From assembly GCF_020923495.1 (NCBI RefSeq), contig NZ_CP064048.1, positions 2,605,001 through 2,669,000 of the forward strand: a DNA stretch of 64,000 nucleotides. The letters are read 5' to 3'. A program made the translations under genes and the position numbers. Source of the DNA: Brevibacillus sedimenti (GTDB lineage Bacteria > Bacillota > Bacilli > Brevibacillales > Brevibacillaceae). Below are positions 42,976 to 50,833 of this stretch, piece by piece; the first letter of the stretch is position 1; every line of letters begins with the position of its first letter. The notes under the pieces are model-generated. The model saw only the letters and a program-made list of their open reading frames with translations, had not been told where the DNA came from and ran no database searches.

Positions 42976-44340
42976 TCATTTGATGCCAACGGTAAAGTCC
43001 CCATTCAGTTTCGCGGGATAATCGGACAGGGTAAATCGATACGTTGATGGAACACCCTTTTCTGTTTTCCGCTTGAACAGTTCGCCAAAATACTGGACGC
43101 CGCCGTACGCGTAGGAAGTCCCCTGAACATGCTCGTACTCGTTGCCCCGGTCGTCATACAAATCCCGGACTAACGGGTGAAGCTGGTGAAGATCGCCCTC
43201 CTCCACCCTCAGCGCGAGGTCCAGCCCCACCACGTCTTCGTTCTGCCGCAGGGCTTCCACCCGCAGTCTGTCGTCCGGCGCCTGCAGCAGCCGGCCGGTT
43301 TTCGCGTCGATGACCACGTGCAAGTTCTCCTTGTCCAGGGCCCGGATGCCGTCGGCTGTGACATACAGCTTTTCCGGCGGGGTAAAGTAGCTGCTCTCCA
43401 GGTAGTAGACCACGCTGTCCTCATCGACCGAATGGCTGGATACGCCGTTTCCCCAGAAGGCGAATGACTCCCCTTTTTCATTGACCAGACGAAGGTTGTC
43501 AAAGCCGAAGATGCGCTTGCTGTTTTTCGGGTCGAAGCGGATGGCCACCTCCGTCTGCGTCGGATAGACGGTGACGCGCTCCACCGTGATGGCCTGACCG
43601 TCCACGATCACGGTTTTGTTGACGGGATATACTTTTTCTGTCAGGTCGGCATATGTGGACTTGTCGATCGGGATGTCCACGGACAAGGGTTCCCATACCT
43701 GATTGTCTACGGACAGGGTGACCTTGGCGGTGATGCGGTCCGGGATCGGGACGTCATCTTGCCAGTAGACATCCAGTTTGTTTTGGCTCACGACCGCCTC
43801 CTTGTCAGCAGGCTTGTGTGACCAGGAAAAGCCTGCCTTCAACTGGTTTCCCTCCGGATCGTACAGTTCCAATTTTTCCAGCTTCGTCACATGTCCCGGC
43901 TCCGCATTCTTGATCGTGTACACAATCAGCATCCGTTTTTGGTCCATCAACACCTGATCCACCGTAAAGCTCACCTTGCCGCGGACGGCCGACCGGCCAA
44001 CCTGCTGCGTCAAACCGTGCTGGGCCGCCATCTGCAGTCCCTTGTCGTACTGGATCAGCTCCACCAGCGGCTTCAAGCCGGGAACGCGGCTGACGTAGGC
44101 GGCGACGGCTGGGGAGAGGCGGATGGAGAAGACCAGCCCCAGCATCAGCACGCAGGCGGTCAGCGCAGACCAGCCAATCCGGTGCAGCCGCTGCGTGCGC
44201 ATCTGCCGCCGCCGGGCTTCTGCCATGCCGGCCAGGATGTAACGATCTGCCTGTTCCGGGACCGCCACATGCTGGTACCGCTCCCTGATCTCGGACAGCT
44301 GCTGTTCCGTTTGCTCCCAGTCACGCACCGTGATCACCAT
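42976..44340 (-). CDS. DUF4179-domain membrane protein, probable anti-sigma factor
   Basis: 454 residues. A cytoplasmic N-terminal segment (about 75 residues), one transmembrane helix (ALTACVLMLGLVFSI) and a large extracytoplasmic beta-rich region (DUF4179, then DUF5643-like) are present. Its ATG overlaps the stop of the ECF sigma gene by seven bases (ATGGTGA). Genes in this position often encode the partner that binds and holds the sigma factor at the membrane. That role is inferred from context and topology. Confidence 0.8.
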   Translation of the reverse strand: MVITVRDWEQTEQQLSEIRERYQHVAVPEQADRYILAGMAEARRRQMRTQRLHRIGWSALTACVLMLGLVFSIRLSPAVAAYVSRVPGLKPLVELIQYDKGLQMAAQHGLTQQVGRSAVRGKVSFTVDQVLMDQKRMLIVYTIKNAEPGHVTKLEKLELYDPEGNQLKAGFSWSHKPADKEAVVSQNKLDVYWQDDVPIPDRITAKVTLSVDNQVWEPLSVDIPIDKSTYADLTEKVYPVNKTVIVDGQAITVERVTVYPTQTEVAIRFDPKNSKRIFGFDNLRLVNEKGESFAFWGNGVSSHSVDEDSVVYYLESSYFTPPEKLYVTADGIRALDKENLHVVIDAKTGRLLQAPDDRLRVEALRQNEDVVGLDLALRVEEGDLHQLHPLVRDLYDDRGNEYEHVQGTSYAYGGVQYFGELFKRKTEKGVPSTYRFTLSDYPAKLNGDFTVGIK

Positions 44341-44840
44341 CCTTTTCCCAGATCTTCGCGCAGGGCGCCGAGCGCTTTGTGCAGCCACGTCTTGATTGTG
44401 CCTTCCGGGTGACCGAGCAGGGAGGCAATTTCCCGGATGGTCAAATCTTCAAAGTACTTCAATATGATCACCTGGCGCTGGACCGGAGCCAGGCGGGACA
44501 GAGCCTCGTCGATCTGCAGCCGGCTGTCGGTGTCCTCCACATGGGCGGCCTCCCGCTCGGTCGGCTCCAACTGCCAGCGCCGCTTTCGCTTTTGCTCGTC
44601 AATGCAGGTGTGAATCATGATCCGTGTCAGCCAGGTGGAGACGTAGGCGGGAGTTTTCAGTTTGGAGAGCTTCAGGTAGGCTCGACAGGTCACTTCCTGC
44701 AGCGCTTCCAGGGCGTCCGTCTCGTTGCGGAAAAAGGCGTAAGCCACCCTGTACAGTTTTTCCTTGTGTGCGCGAATCAATTGGTAAAACGCGTCGTCGT
44801 CTCCGCGCTGCGCGGCCGCGACAAGCTGTTCCAGGTTCAC
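44334..44840 (-). CDS. ECF-type RNA polymerase sigma factor
   Basis: 168 residues. Region 2 (RVAYAFFRNETDALEALQEVTCRAYLKL) and region 4 (LSRLAPVQRQVIILKYFEDLTIREIASLLGHPEGTIKTWLHKAL) are complete, so it resembles SigX/SigW-type factors. GTG at 44840 lies 5 bases after GGGAGGGG. Followed by the DUF4179 partner. A candidate ECF promoter lies just upstream, pointing to autoregulation. Confidence 0.9.
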   Translation of the reverse strand: MNLEQLVAAAQRGDDDAFYQLIRAHKEKLYRVAYAFFRNETDALEALQEVTCRAYLKLSKLKTPAYVSTWLTRIMIHTCIDEQKRKRRWQLEPTEREAAHVEDTDSRLQIDEALSRLAPVQRQVIILKYFEDLTIREIASLLGHPEGTIKTWLHKALGALREDLGKGW

Positions 44841-44862
44841 GTCAACCCCTCCCGTCTTATTA

Positions 44863-44890
44863 GACGCCCGGGAGCGGCAAACGGTTTTGC
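44863..44890 (-). promoter_or_regulatory. Candidate autoregulated ECF promoter
   Basis: On the minus strand GCAAAAC (44890-44884) is followed after 17 bases by CGTC (44866-44863). This is the AAC/CGTC pattern recognised by Bacillus ECF sigma factors. It lies about 25 bases before the sigma-gene start. Confidence 0.45.
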
Positions 44891-45057
44891 CTGCGCGTGG
44901 TTGATCCGCTGTCCAGATTGAACCGTTGCGGAGGGGCGGGAAAAGGCCGAGCAGTGGCTGCGCCGCTTCACACAAACGTGCAGTAAGTGCCAGCCAGGTT
45001 TCTCCGCGGTGGAGATGTTGGCGGGCAGGAGATACTAGCATGAGGAGGGAACCAGCC

Positions 45058-46131
45058 ATGGAAACGATGACGTTGGACAAGGCGAAAGCAACGGCCGGCA
45101 GCGATGCCAACCTGTTTGAGCCCGATTTCGTCTTCTTTGAACCGGCCGCGCTGGACTATCCGCTGGGCCGGGAACTGTACCGGCGGTATCAACAACAAGG
45201 CCTGCCTATCCGGATGACGACCAGTCACAATCAGGTGCGCGGCATTCCGGGAGAGACAGAGGTGCAACAGTACCGCAATGCCAAGCGGACCTTGGTGGTG
45301 GGCGTGCGGAGGACACTGAAGTTCGAGCAGTCCAAGCCGTCTGCCGAGTACGCCCTGCCGCTTGCCACCGGCTGTGCTGGCCACTGCCATTACTGCTACC
45401 TGAACACCAACATCGGCACCAAGCCGTACATCCGCGTCTACGTCAACACGGACGAAATCTTTGCCCAGGCCGAGCGGTACATCCGCGAGCGAGCTCCGCA
45501 GATTACCCGGTTTGAGGCCGCTTGTACGTCAGATCCGGTCGGTATCGAGCACATTACCGGCAGTCTGAAGCGGGCCATCGAGTTTTTCGGCAATCAGCCG
45601 CTGGGGAGGCTGCGGTTCGTCACCAAGTTTCATCATGTAGACTCCCTGCTCGACGCCCGACACAACAAGCATACCCGCTTTCGCTTCAGCATGAATGCGG
45701 ACTACGTGATCAAGAACTTTGAACCCGGCACGTCCAGTTTTGAACAGCGACTGGAAGCGGCCGGAAAAGTGGCCCGGGCCGGCTACCCCCTCGGCTTCAT
45801 TCTGGCGCCGCTGTACCGCTTTGACGGATGGGAAGCGGGCTACACCGATCTGCTGGAGAGGCTGCGGCAGCAGTTGGCACCGGAGGCATTGGAGGACCTG
45901 ACGTTTGAGCTGATCCAGCACCGCTTTACCACCGTGGCCAAGAAGCTCATCTTGCAGCGATATCCCAAAACCCGCCTGGAGATGAATGAAGCCGATCGCA
46001 AATACAAGTGGGGGAAGTACGGCAGAGGCAAATACGTCTATCCGGACGAACAGGCCAAGGAACTGCAAACCCACCTGGAGCAGGAAATTGCCCGGCTGTT
46101 TCCGCAGGCCAAAATCGAGTACTTTACCTGA
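45058..46131 (+). CDS. splB: Spore photoproduct lyase
   Basis: 357 residues. The radical SAM cysteines are in GCAGHCHYCY and the family's catalytic Cys is in AACTSDPVGIEH. The enzyme repairs the UV-induced thymine spore photoproduct during germination, which marks the host as a spore former. ATG at 45058 is 7 bases after GAGGAGGGA; an ATG at 45040 lies before that site. No splA-like regulator precedes it. It is divergent from the sigma gene, with 217 bases between. Confidence 0.95.
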   Translation: METMTLDKAKATAGSDANLFEPDFVFFEPAALDYPLGRELYRRYQQQGLPIRMTTSHNQVRGIPGETEVQQYRNAKRTLVVGVRRTLKFEQSKPSAEYALPLATGCAGHCHYCYLNTNIGTKPYIRVYVNTDEIFAQAERYIRERAPQITRFEAACTSDPVGIEHITGSLKRAIEFFGNQPLGRLRFVTKFHHVDSLLDARHNKHTRFRFSMNADYVIKNFEPGTSSFEQRLEAAGKVARAGYPLGFILAPLYRFDGWEAGYTDLLERLRQQLAPEALEDLTFELIQHRFTTVAKKLILQRYPKTRLEMNEADRKYKWGKYGRGKYVYPDEQAKELQTHLEQEIARLFPQAKIEYFT

Positions 46132-46159
46132 CGCCGCCGAAGATCGATCGAGCATGCAC

Positions 46160-46188
46160 GGCCGGCCTGGGAGCACGCCCGGCCGGCC
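46160..46188 (+). terminator. Hairpin after splB
   Basis: GGCCGGCC (46160-46167) and GGCCGGCC (46181-46188), each self-complementary, form a very stable stem. T residues are few. Confidence 0.5.
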
Positions 46189-46305
46189 TTCAGGCAGTAT
46201 GCTGCCCATGTTTCCCAAGTGAATCGAATCTTTTCGACAAACCATGACCGTCCATGCTACAATATGGAGTGCTCTCATATCGTGGGAAAGGATTTGTACA
46301 TAGTC

Positions 46306-46941
46306 ATGAAACCCATTTTGCTTACCGTCGAGGGGCCGATCGGTATCGGCAAAACATCGCTGTCCCGGGAAATCAGCAAGGCTTTCGGGTTGCAGCTGTT
46401 GGAAGAGATCGTCTACGAGAATCCGTTTCTGGGGAAATTTTACGAAAACATCGCGGAGTGGAGTTTCCAATTGGAGATGTTTTTTCTTTGCAACCGCTAC
46501 AAGCAGCTGCAGGACATCCGCTCCCAGTACCTGCAGCAGGGCGTGTCCGTCGTGTCCGATTACAACATTTTCAAGAACACGATCTTTGCCAATAGGACCC
46601 TTGACGGCGAAAATTTGCCAAAGTATTTAAAGATTTACGACATTCTCACCGAAGGCCTGCCGCAAGCCAACCTGGTCGTCTACCTGACCGCTTCGATCGA
46701 CACCGTCATGAAGCGGATCAAGATGCGCGACCGGGACGTGGAGCGCAACATGGATGTGGGGTACATGAAAAACCTGATCGCCGATTACGACGAATTTATG
46801 AAAGCGTTTGAACAGCGTCATCCCGATACGCCGGTGATCAAGTTTCACTGCGACGATCTGGATTTTGTGCACAGGCCGGAGGATCTTGCCTACGTGCTCG
46901 GTCAGATCGGGCCGCAGATCAGGGCGCTGCAGGAATCGTGA
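46306..46941 (+). CDS. dck: Deoxynucleoside kinase, Dck-like
   Basis: 211 residues of the deoxynucleoside kinase family. P-loop GPIGIGKTS, the EIVYENPFLGKFYEN substrate motif and the RD(D/E)VERN LID region are visible. In B. subtilis dck phosphorylates deoxycytidine/deoxyadenosine and lies next to dgk, as here. ATG at 46306 is used, but GGAAAGGA is 16 bases away, so a TTG at 46294 may be the true start. TACAAT at 46258-46263 is a likely -10. Confidence 0.9.
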   Translation: MKPILLTVEGPIGIGKTSLSREISKAFGLQLLEEIVYENPFLGKFYENIAEWSFQLEMFFLCNRYKQLQDIRSQYLQQGVSVVSDYNIFKNTIFANRTLDGENLPKYLKIYDILTEGLPQANLVVYLTASIDTVMKRIKMRDRDVERNMDVGYMKNLIADYDEFMKAFEQRHPDTPVIKFHCDDLDFVHRPEDLAYVLGQIGPQIRALQES

Positions 46942-46986
46942 GCGATTCCGCAGACCAACCGCAACTACAGGAGAAGGAGTTACGTC

Positions 46987-47673
46987 ATGTCAGGATTCAG
47001 GAACAGCCATCTTCGCGAAAAATACGGCATACCGAGTAACGCGGTGATTACCATTGGCGGAACGGTCGGGGTGGGCAAGTCCACGTTTACGCGCGCGCTG
47101 GCGGAGCTGTTGGGCTTCCGCGTCTCCGTGGAAAAGGTGGACAACAATCCATATCTGGGCCGCTTTTACGAGGACCTCTCGCGCTGGGGCTTTCACCTCC
47201 AGATTTTCTTTCTGGCGGAGCGCTTCAAGGAACAGAAGCGCATGTTTGAATACGGCGGGGGGTTCGTTCAGGACCGTTCGATTTACGAGGACACGGGCAT
47301 CTTTGCCCGCATGCTGTACGAACAGGGGCACATGACCGAGGAAGATTACCAGACCTACTCCCAGCTTTTTGAAGCGATGGTGATGACCCCGTACTTTCCT
47401 CATCCCGACCTGTTGATTTATCTGGAGGGCAGTTTTGAGGAGATTCTCAGCCGGGTAAAGGAGCGGGGGCGGCCGATGGAACAGCGCACCCCGATCGAGT
47501 ACTGGCGGGATTTGTACGAACGGTACGAAGCCTGGATTTGCTCGTTTTCCGCCTGTCCTGTCCTGAGGATCAACATCAACGAGTACGACGTGGTGGCCGA
47601 CCAGTCCTCGGTGGAAGTGGTCCTGTCCCGGGTGGCGGAAAAAATCCGCCTGGGCCGGTCTTTCCGCCGCTAG
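46987..47673 (+). CDS. dgk: Deoxyguanosine kinase
   Basis: 228 residues. P-loop GGTVGVGKST, EKVDNNPYLGRFYEDLSRW and DRSIYEDTGIFA are typical. It salvages deoxyguanosine/deoxyinosine to the monophosphate. It follows dck after 45 bases with GGAGAAGGAG before the ATG, so the pair is one salvage operon. Confidence 0.9.
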   Translation: MSGFRNSHLREKYGIPSNAVITIGGTVGVGKSTFTRALAELLGFRVSVEKVDNNPYLGRFYEDLSRWGFHLQIFFLAERFKEQKRMFEYGGGFVQDRSIYEDTGIFARMLYEQGHMTEEDYQTYSQLFEAMVMTPYFPHPDLLIYLEGSFEEILSRVKERGRPMEQRTPIEYWRDLYERYEAWICSFSACPVLRININEYDVVADQSSVEVVLSRVAEKIRLGRSFRR

Positions 47674-47684
47674 GCCGCGAAGTG

Positions 47685-47730
47685 ATCCCCCTGACGGCGT
47701 GTGTCATGCCGCATCCAGGGGGATTTTTTT
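47685..47730 (+). terminator. Terminator of dck-dgk
   Basis: ATCCCCCTG (47685-47693) pairs with CAGGGGGAT (47716-47724), with an inner CGGC/GCCG stem, then seven T residues. Confidence 0.9.
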
Positions 47731-47822
47731 ACAGCGGATCGGCGCGATTGTCAGTCCGTAGGACCTGTCCTGTCGCGAAGGGCGAGGTTCTCCGCATTGC
47801 GCTGCACTTCGAGGTGAGCGAA

Positions 47823-47854
47823 TTGGCTTTGGACCAATCCGGCTGTGGTATAAT
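47823..47854 (+). promoter_or_regulatory. Extended -10 promoter of the methyltransferase gene
   Basis: TGG-TATAAT (47846-47854) is an extended -10; a TTGGCT at 47823-47828 is too far (20 bases) to be a standard -35. Confidence 0.55.
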
Positions 47855-47886
47855 AGTGGCATCTTGGAAATCAAAGGAGCTCAGAA

Positions 47887-48636
47887 ATGGCAGAAGATTG
47901 GTTTGAACGCAGCTTTCGTGAAGATTACGTGCTGGTGTATCAACACCGCGACGATGCTTCGGCAGACGAGGAGATCGCCAATCTGCTGGAGCGGCTGCCG
48001 ATCAAGCGCACGGGCAGGGTGCTGGACCTCTGCTGCGGGAGCGGACGTCACTCGCGAGCGTTGGCCCGCCGGGGATACGACGTGGTCGGGGTGGATTTGT
48101 CGTCTGTCCTGCTGCAGTTGGCAGAGGAGCAGAACTCATTTCCCAACCTGCGTTTTTACCGCTACGACATGCGCCACATCCCGTTTCGGGAAGAGTTTGA
48201 CATCGTCGTCAACCTGTTTACCAGCTTCGGTTACTTTACCTCCGACGCGGAAAACGAACAGGTGGTCCACAACATGGCCGCCGCATTGAAACCGGGCGGT
48301 GAAGTCGTCATTGATTACCTCAATCCAGCCTACGTCAAGGCTCATCTCGTGCCGCGCTCGACGAAAGAGGTCACCGGTTTGTTCATTGAGGAAGAGCGCT
48401 GGATCGAAGACGGGTTTGTCAAAAAGCGGATCGTCGTCAACGATGCGGAGCAGTCCGAGCCCCGCATCTATCTGGAGCAGGTGCGCCTGTTCTCCGTGGA
48501 AGAGATGACGGCCATGCTGCGCCGGGCCGGTTTTGAACGGATCGAAATTTACGGCGATTACGAATTCCGGCCGTACGCAGCGGAAACGTCACCGCGCATG
48601 ATTTTCTACGCCCATAAGTGTCAGGCGACGAGCTGA
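47887..48636 (+). CDS. Class I SAM-dependent methyltransferase
   Basis: 249 residues. Motif I VLDLCCGSGRHS, motif II GVDLS and a ALKPGGEVVIDY post-motif are clear. Probable small-molecule methyltransferase; substrate unknown. ATG follows AAAGGAG. Separate promoter. Confidence 0.88.
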   Translation: MAEDWFERSFREDYVLVYQHRDDASADEEIANLLERLPIKRTGRVLDLCCGSGRHSRALARRGYDVVGVDLSSVLLQLAEEQNSFPNLRFYRYDMRHIPFREEFDIVVNLFTSFGYFTSDAENEQVVHNMAAALKPGGEVVIDYLNPAYVKAHLVPRSTKEVTGLFIEEERWIEDGFVKKRIVVNDAEQSEPRIYLEQVRLFSVEEMTAMLRRAGFERIEIYGDYEFRPYAAETSPRMIFYAHKCQATS

Positions 48637-48710
48637 TCAGCGTGACTAACCGGACGTGTCAGTGAATAAGATGGTGATAATTCCGTTCACTGAACGAAGG
48701 GGGCGTGCTG

Positions 48711-48995
48711 ATGACCAGACTGACACTGGAACAGGTGAAAGTGTACATGAACAAAGTGCCCGGCTGGAGGCTGGTGGAAGACCGGATGGCGTTGGCCCGC
48801 ACGTACCACTGTGCCGATTTTGCTTCCGCCGTCAGCTTTGTCAACCGCGTGGCGGAGCAGTTGGAACACGACAGCCAGCATGTGGAAATCCTCATCTCCG
48901 GCGGGGCGGTCACGTTTACGCTGACGACCCGGGACGCGAAAGGACTGACGGGTAAGGATTTTGCCCTCGCCCAGACGATCAGCAAGGTTAGCTAG
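48711..48995 (+). CDS. Divergent pterin-4a-carbinolamine dehydratase homologue
   Basis: 94 residues with the PCD/DCoH fold: helix TLEQVKVYMNKVPGWRLVED, then the strand-loop region and GLTGKDFALAQTIS. The family normally has H-H-P and a later T-H. Here they read Q-H-V (SQHVEIL) and T-R (TTRDAKGLT), so two of three active-site histidines are replaced. It may not dehydrate 4a-hydroxytetrahydrobiopterin. No aromatic amino-acid hydroxylase lies in the window. ATG at 48711 is 7 bases after AAGGGGG; GTG at 48705 is too close. Confidence 0.8.
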   Translation: MTRLTLEQVKVYMNKVPGWRLVEDRMALARTYHCADFASAVSFVNRVAEQLEHDSQHVEILISGGAVTFTLTTRDAKGLTGKDFALAQTISKVS

Positions 48996-49007
48996 AACGG
49001 CAGTTGC

Positions 49008-49036
49008 GCCGCCCTGTTCATCCGGGCGGCATTTTT
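49008..49036 (+). terminator. Terminator after the PCD homologue
   Basis: GCCGCCC (49008-49014) pairs with GGGCGGC (49024-49030), followed by ATTTTT. Confidence 0.8.
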
Positions 49037-49095
49037 GTTTGGCGGCTGGGTCTGGTAAAATGGGGTTGTGCACATAATGAAACGGAGGGAGTCAC

Positions 49096-49416
49096 ATGGA
49101 TATTCACCAGCACGCTCAGTTGATTGCGGTTCTGGAAAAGGACTTTCGCGGGCAGGCGGCCGAGATTCAGTTTACCCAGTGGGACAGTGACGGCGAAGAC
49201 GAGGAAGTGACGCAGTTTCGCGGTGAGTTGAGTGACGTGCGGCTGTCGGACAACGAGTTTGGGGAAAAGGATTTGCAGATGTCGTTTGCGATTGACGGCG
49301 ACCAGGTCGTGGACATCCTCATGGAGATTCCAGCAGATGAAGAGGATTTGGCCGCTTTTGTCGACGGGCGTCTTTCCATTTTCGGCACGGAAGCTGAGAT
49401 CGTCCTGAAACGATAA
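49096..49416 (+). CDS. Acidic hypothetical protein, 106 residues
   Basis: A soluble, strongly acidic protein (QWDSDGEDEEVTQFRG, PADEEDLAAFVDGR) with predicted alternating strands and no signal peptide. ATG follows GGAGGG. An extended -10 (TGG-TAAAAT at 49053-49061) precedes it. No family recognised. Confidence 0.65.
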   Translation: MDIHQHAQLIAVLEKDFRGQAAEIQFTQWDSDGEDEEVTQFRGELSDVRLSDNEFGEKDLQMSFAIDGDQVVDILMEIPADEEDLAAFVDGRLSIFGTEAEIVLKR

Positions 49417-49510
49417 GAAACCGGCTGTTCTGTACACTTGCAATAAACGGCCAGTTTGGCTGCATGCGACAGGAGGCAGGAAATGGCGGATGATCACGAT
49501 GGTCACGCGC

Positions 49511-49538
49511 TTGAAACCTGTGTGCATTGTGGTATGAT
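49511..49538 (+). promoter_or_regulatory. Promoter of the thioesterase gene
   Basis: TTGAAA (49511-49516), 16-base spacer, TATGAT (49533-49538) with an extended TGG before it. Confidence 0.7.
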
Positions 49539-49579
49539 GAGAACGTCAACTAGAGTTGATTGGCAAAGGAGCAACAGCG

Positions 49580-50089
49580 ATGAAAGCTAAGACGACAAAA
49601 GAGTCCCGAACCATCCAGGCTTCTCTGGTACTGCCGTCCGATACCAACTATCACAATACGATGTTTGGCGGGAAAATGATGTCCTATATCGACGAAGTGG
49701 CAGCCATTGCCGCCATGCGCCACTGCCGTCGGCCGGTCGTCACCGCATCCATCGACTCCATCGACTTTTTGACCCCTGTCAAGATGGGCCAATCCATCTG
49801 CCTGGAGGCGATCGTCTCCTCGACGGGTACGACGTCGATGGAAGTGTTTGTGAAAATCATATCCGAGAACTTGATGACCGGGGAGCGTGCCCTGACTGCT
49901 ACCTCGTTCCTGACCTTCGTCGCTCTCGACGAAGACGGCAAGCCGACACCGGTTCCGCCGGTCATTCCGGAAACAGAAGAGGAAAAGTACCTGTTTGAGA
50001 CCGCCGAAGAGCGGAAGCAGATGCGCAAGGAACGAAAGCGCAGCACGGAAGCGTTCGTCGGCCAGTTAAACATCAAGAAAAACATTTGA
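49580..50089 (+). CDS. Hot-dog-fold acyl-CoA thioesterase (YkhA-like)
   Basis: 169 residues. The catalytic segment NTMFGGKMMSYIDEVAAIAA includes the conserved Asp/Glu, and FLTPVKMGQ plus a charged C-terminal tail (EERKQMRKERKRS) fit the YkhA/YciA group. It hydrolyses acyl-CoA to free acid and CoA. ATG at 49580 follows AAAGGAG; the frame upstream at 49556 has no RBS. Confidence 0.88.
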   Translation: MKAKTTKESRTIQASLVLPSDTNYHNTMFGGKMMSYIDEVAAIAAMRHCRRPVVTASIDSIDFLTPVKMGQSICLEAIVSSTGTTSMEVFVKIISENLMTGERALTATSFLTFVALDEDGKPTPVPPVIPETEEEKYLFETAEERKQMRKERKRSTEAFVGQLNIKKNI

Positions 50090-50109
50090 CCCGCATTGTC
50101 ACAGCAGAA

Positions 50110-50147
50110 AAAACCCCGCGGATGTTCATCACATCCGGCGGGGTTTT
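50110..50147. terminator. Bidirectional terminator
   Basis: AAAACCCCGC (50110-50119) pairs with GCGGGGTTTT (50138-50147) with an inner GGATGT/ACATCC stem. Confidence 0.88.
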
Positions 50148-50236
50148 GTTGTGTCATCTGTGGATGCTGTTCTCATTTGTGTCAACAGGATCGCGTCGGA
50201 GGGGCGGGGAAAGACCTCGCCTGTCTCATGACCTCC

Positions 50237-50653
50237 TCACTCCACAAAACGCTTTCGGATCTCCGGTGTGGGCAGCAGGCATTGTTCCTGTCGTCCAAAC
50301 CAGCGATAGCGGTTGCGGGCAACCCAGTTGTACACACAGTCCCGTACAGGACGGGGAATCATTAGTCCCAGCGAGGAGAGCAGAGGCCACCACCCGTTCA
50401 GCTTGCGGCCGACGCGAAGGATTGCGTCAGAGCGGGTGTACAGCCGGTCTCCTTCGATCAGCACGACGGTGCGCAGCTCGTCTGCGAGAAAGCTGTGTCC
50501 GGCGAGCAGATGGCGGGCTGTCTCCGACTGAAGCGAAGCAAAGCGGATCTGTCCGGCTGGATCGCGCGGGATGATAAACCGGACAGCGCCGTGGCAGAGG
50601 TTGCAGACGCCGTCAAACAGCAGGATGACTTCCGAGCGGGGCGGCTTGTTCAT
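50237..50653 (-). CDS. DCC-family thiol-disulfide oxidoreductase (DUF393)
   Basis: 138 residues. The FDGVCNLCHG motif with CxxC at residues 17-20 defines the DCC family, named for a conserved D-x-x-C-x-x-C. A thioredoxin-like fold is expected. An equivalent domain is fused to the HTTM protein at 61243. RBS AGGAGGCGC. It is a single gene in a gap; its partner is unknown. Confidence 0.88.
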   Translation of the reverse strand: MNKPPRSEVILLFDGVCNLCHGAVRFIIPRDPAGQIRFASLQSETARHLLAGHSFLADELRTVVLIEGDRLYTRSDAILRVGRKLNGWWPLLSSLGLMIPRPVRDCVYNWVARNRYRWFGRQEQCLLPTPEIRKRFVE

Positions 50654-50833
50654 CGTAAGCGCCTCCTGTCACGTAAAATCGGTGCGAAAGAGGAGGGGGC
50701 ATGAACATGTCAGGCCAACCGCAGACGGCATCATCTGGTTGCGAGCCGCCGCAGTTTCCTCCCCCTTTCAGCATACCAGATCTGCGGCTGCTTCTCCATT
50801 GTCTGGAAACGATGGAGGCGGTTTCATAAAACC

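Noticed and set aside
42621-43004. Minus-strand frame through repeat copy A
   Set aside because: The frame is not preserved in copy B and the element is largely self-complementary, so it is not coding.
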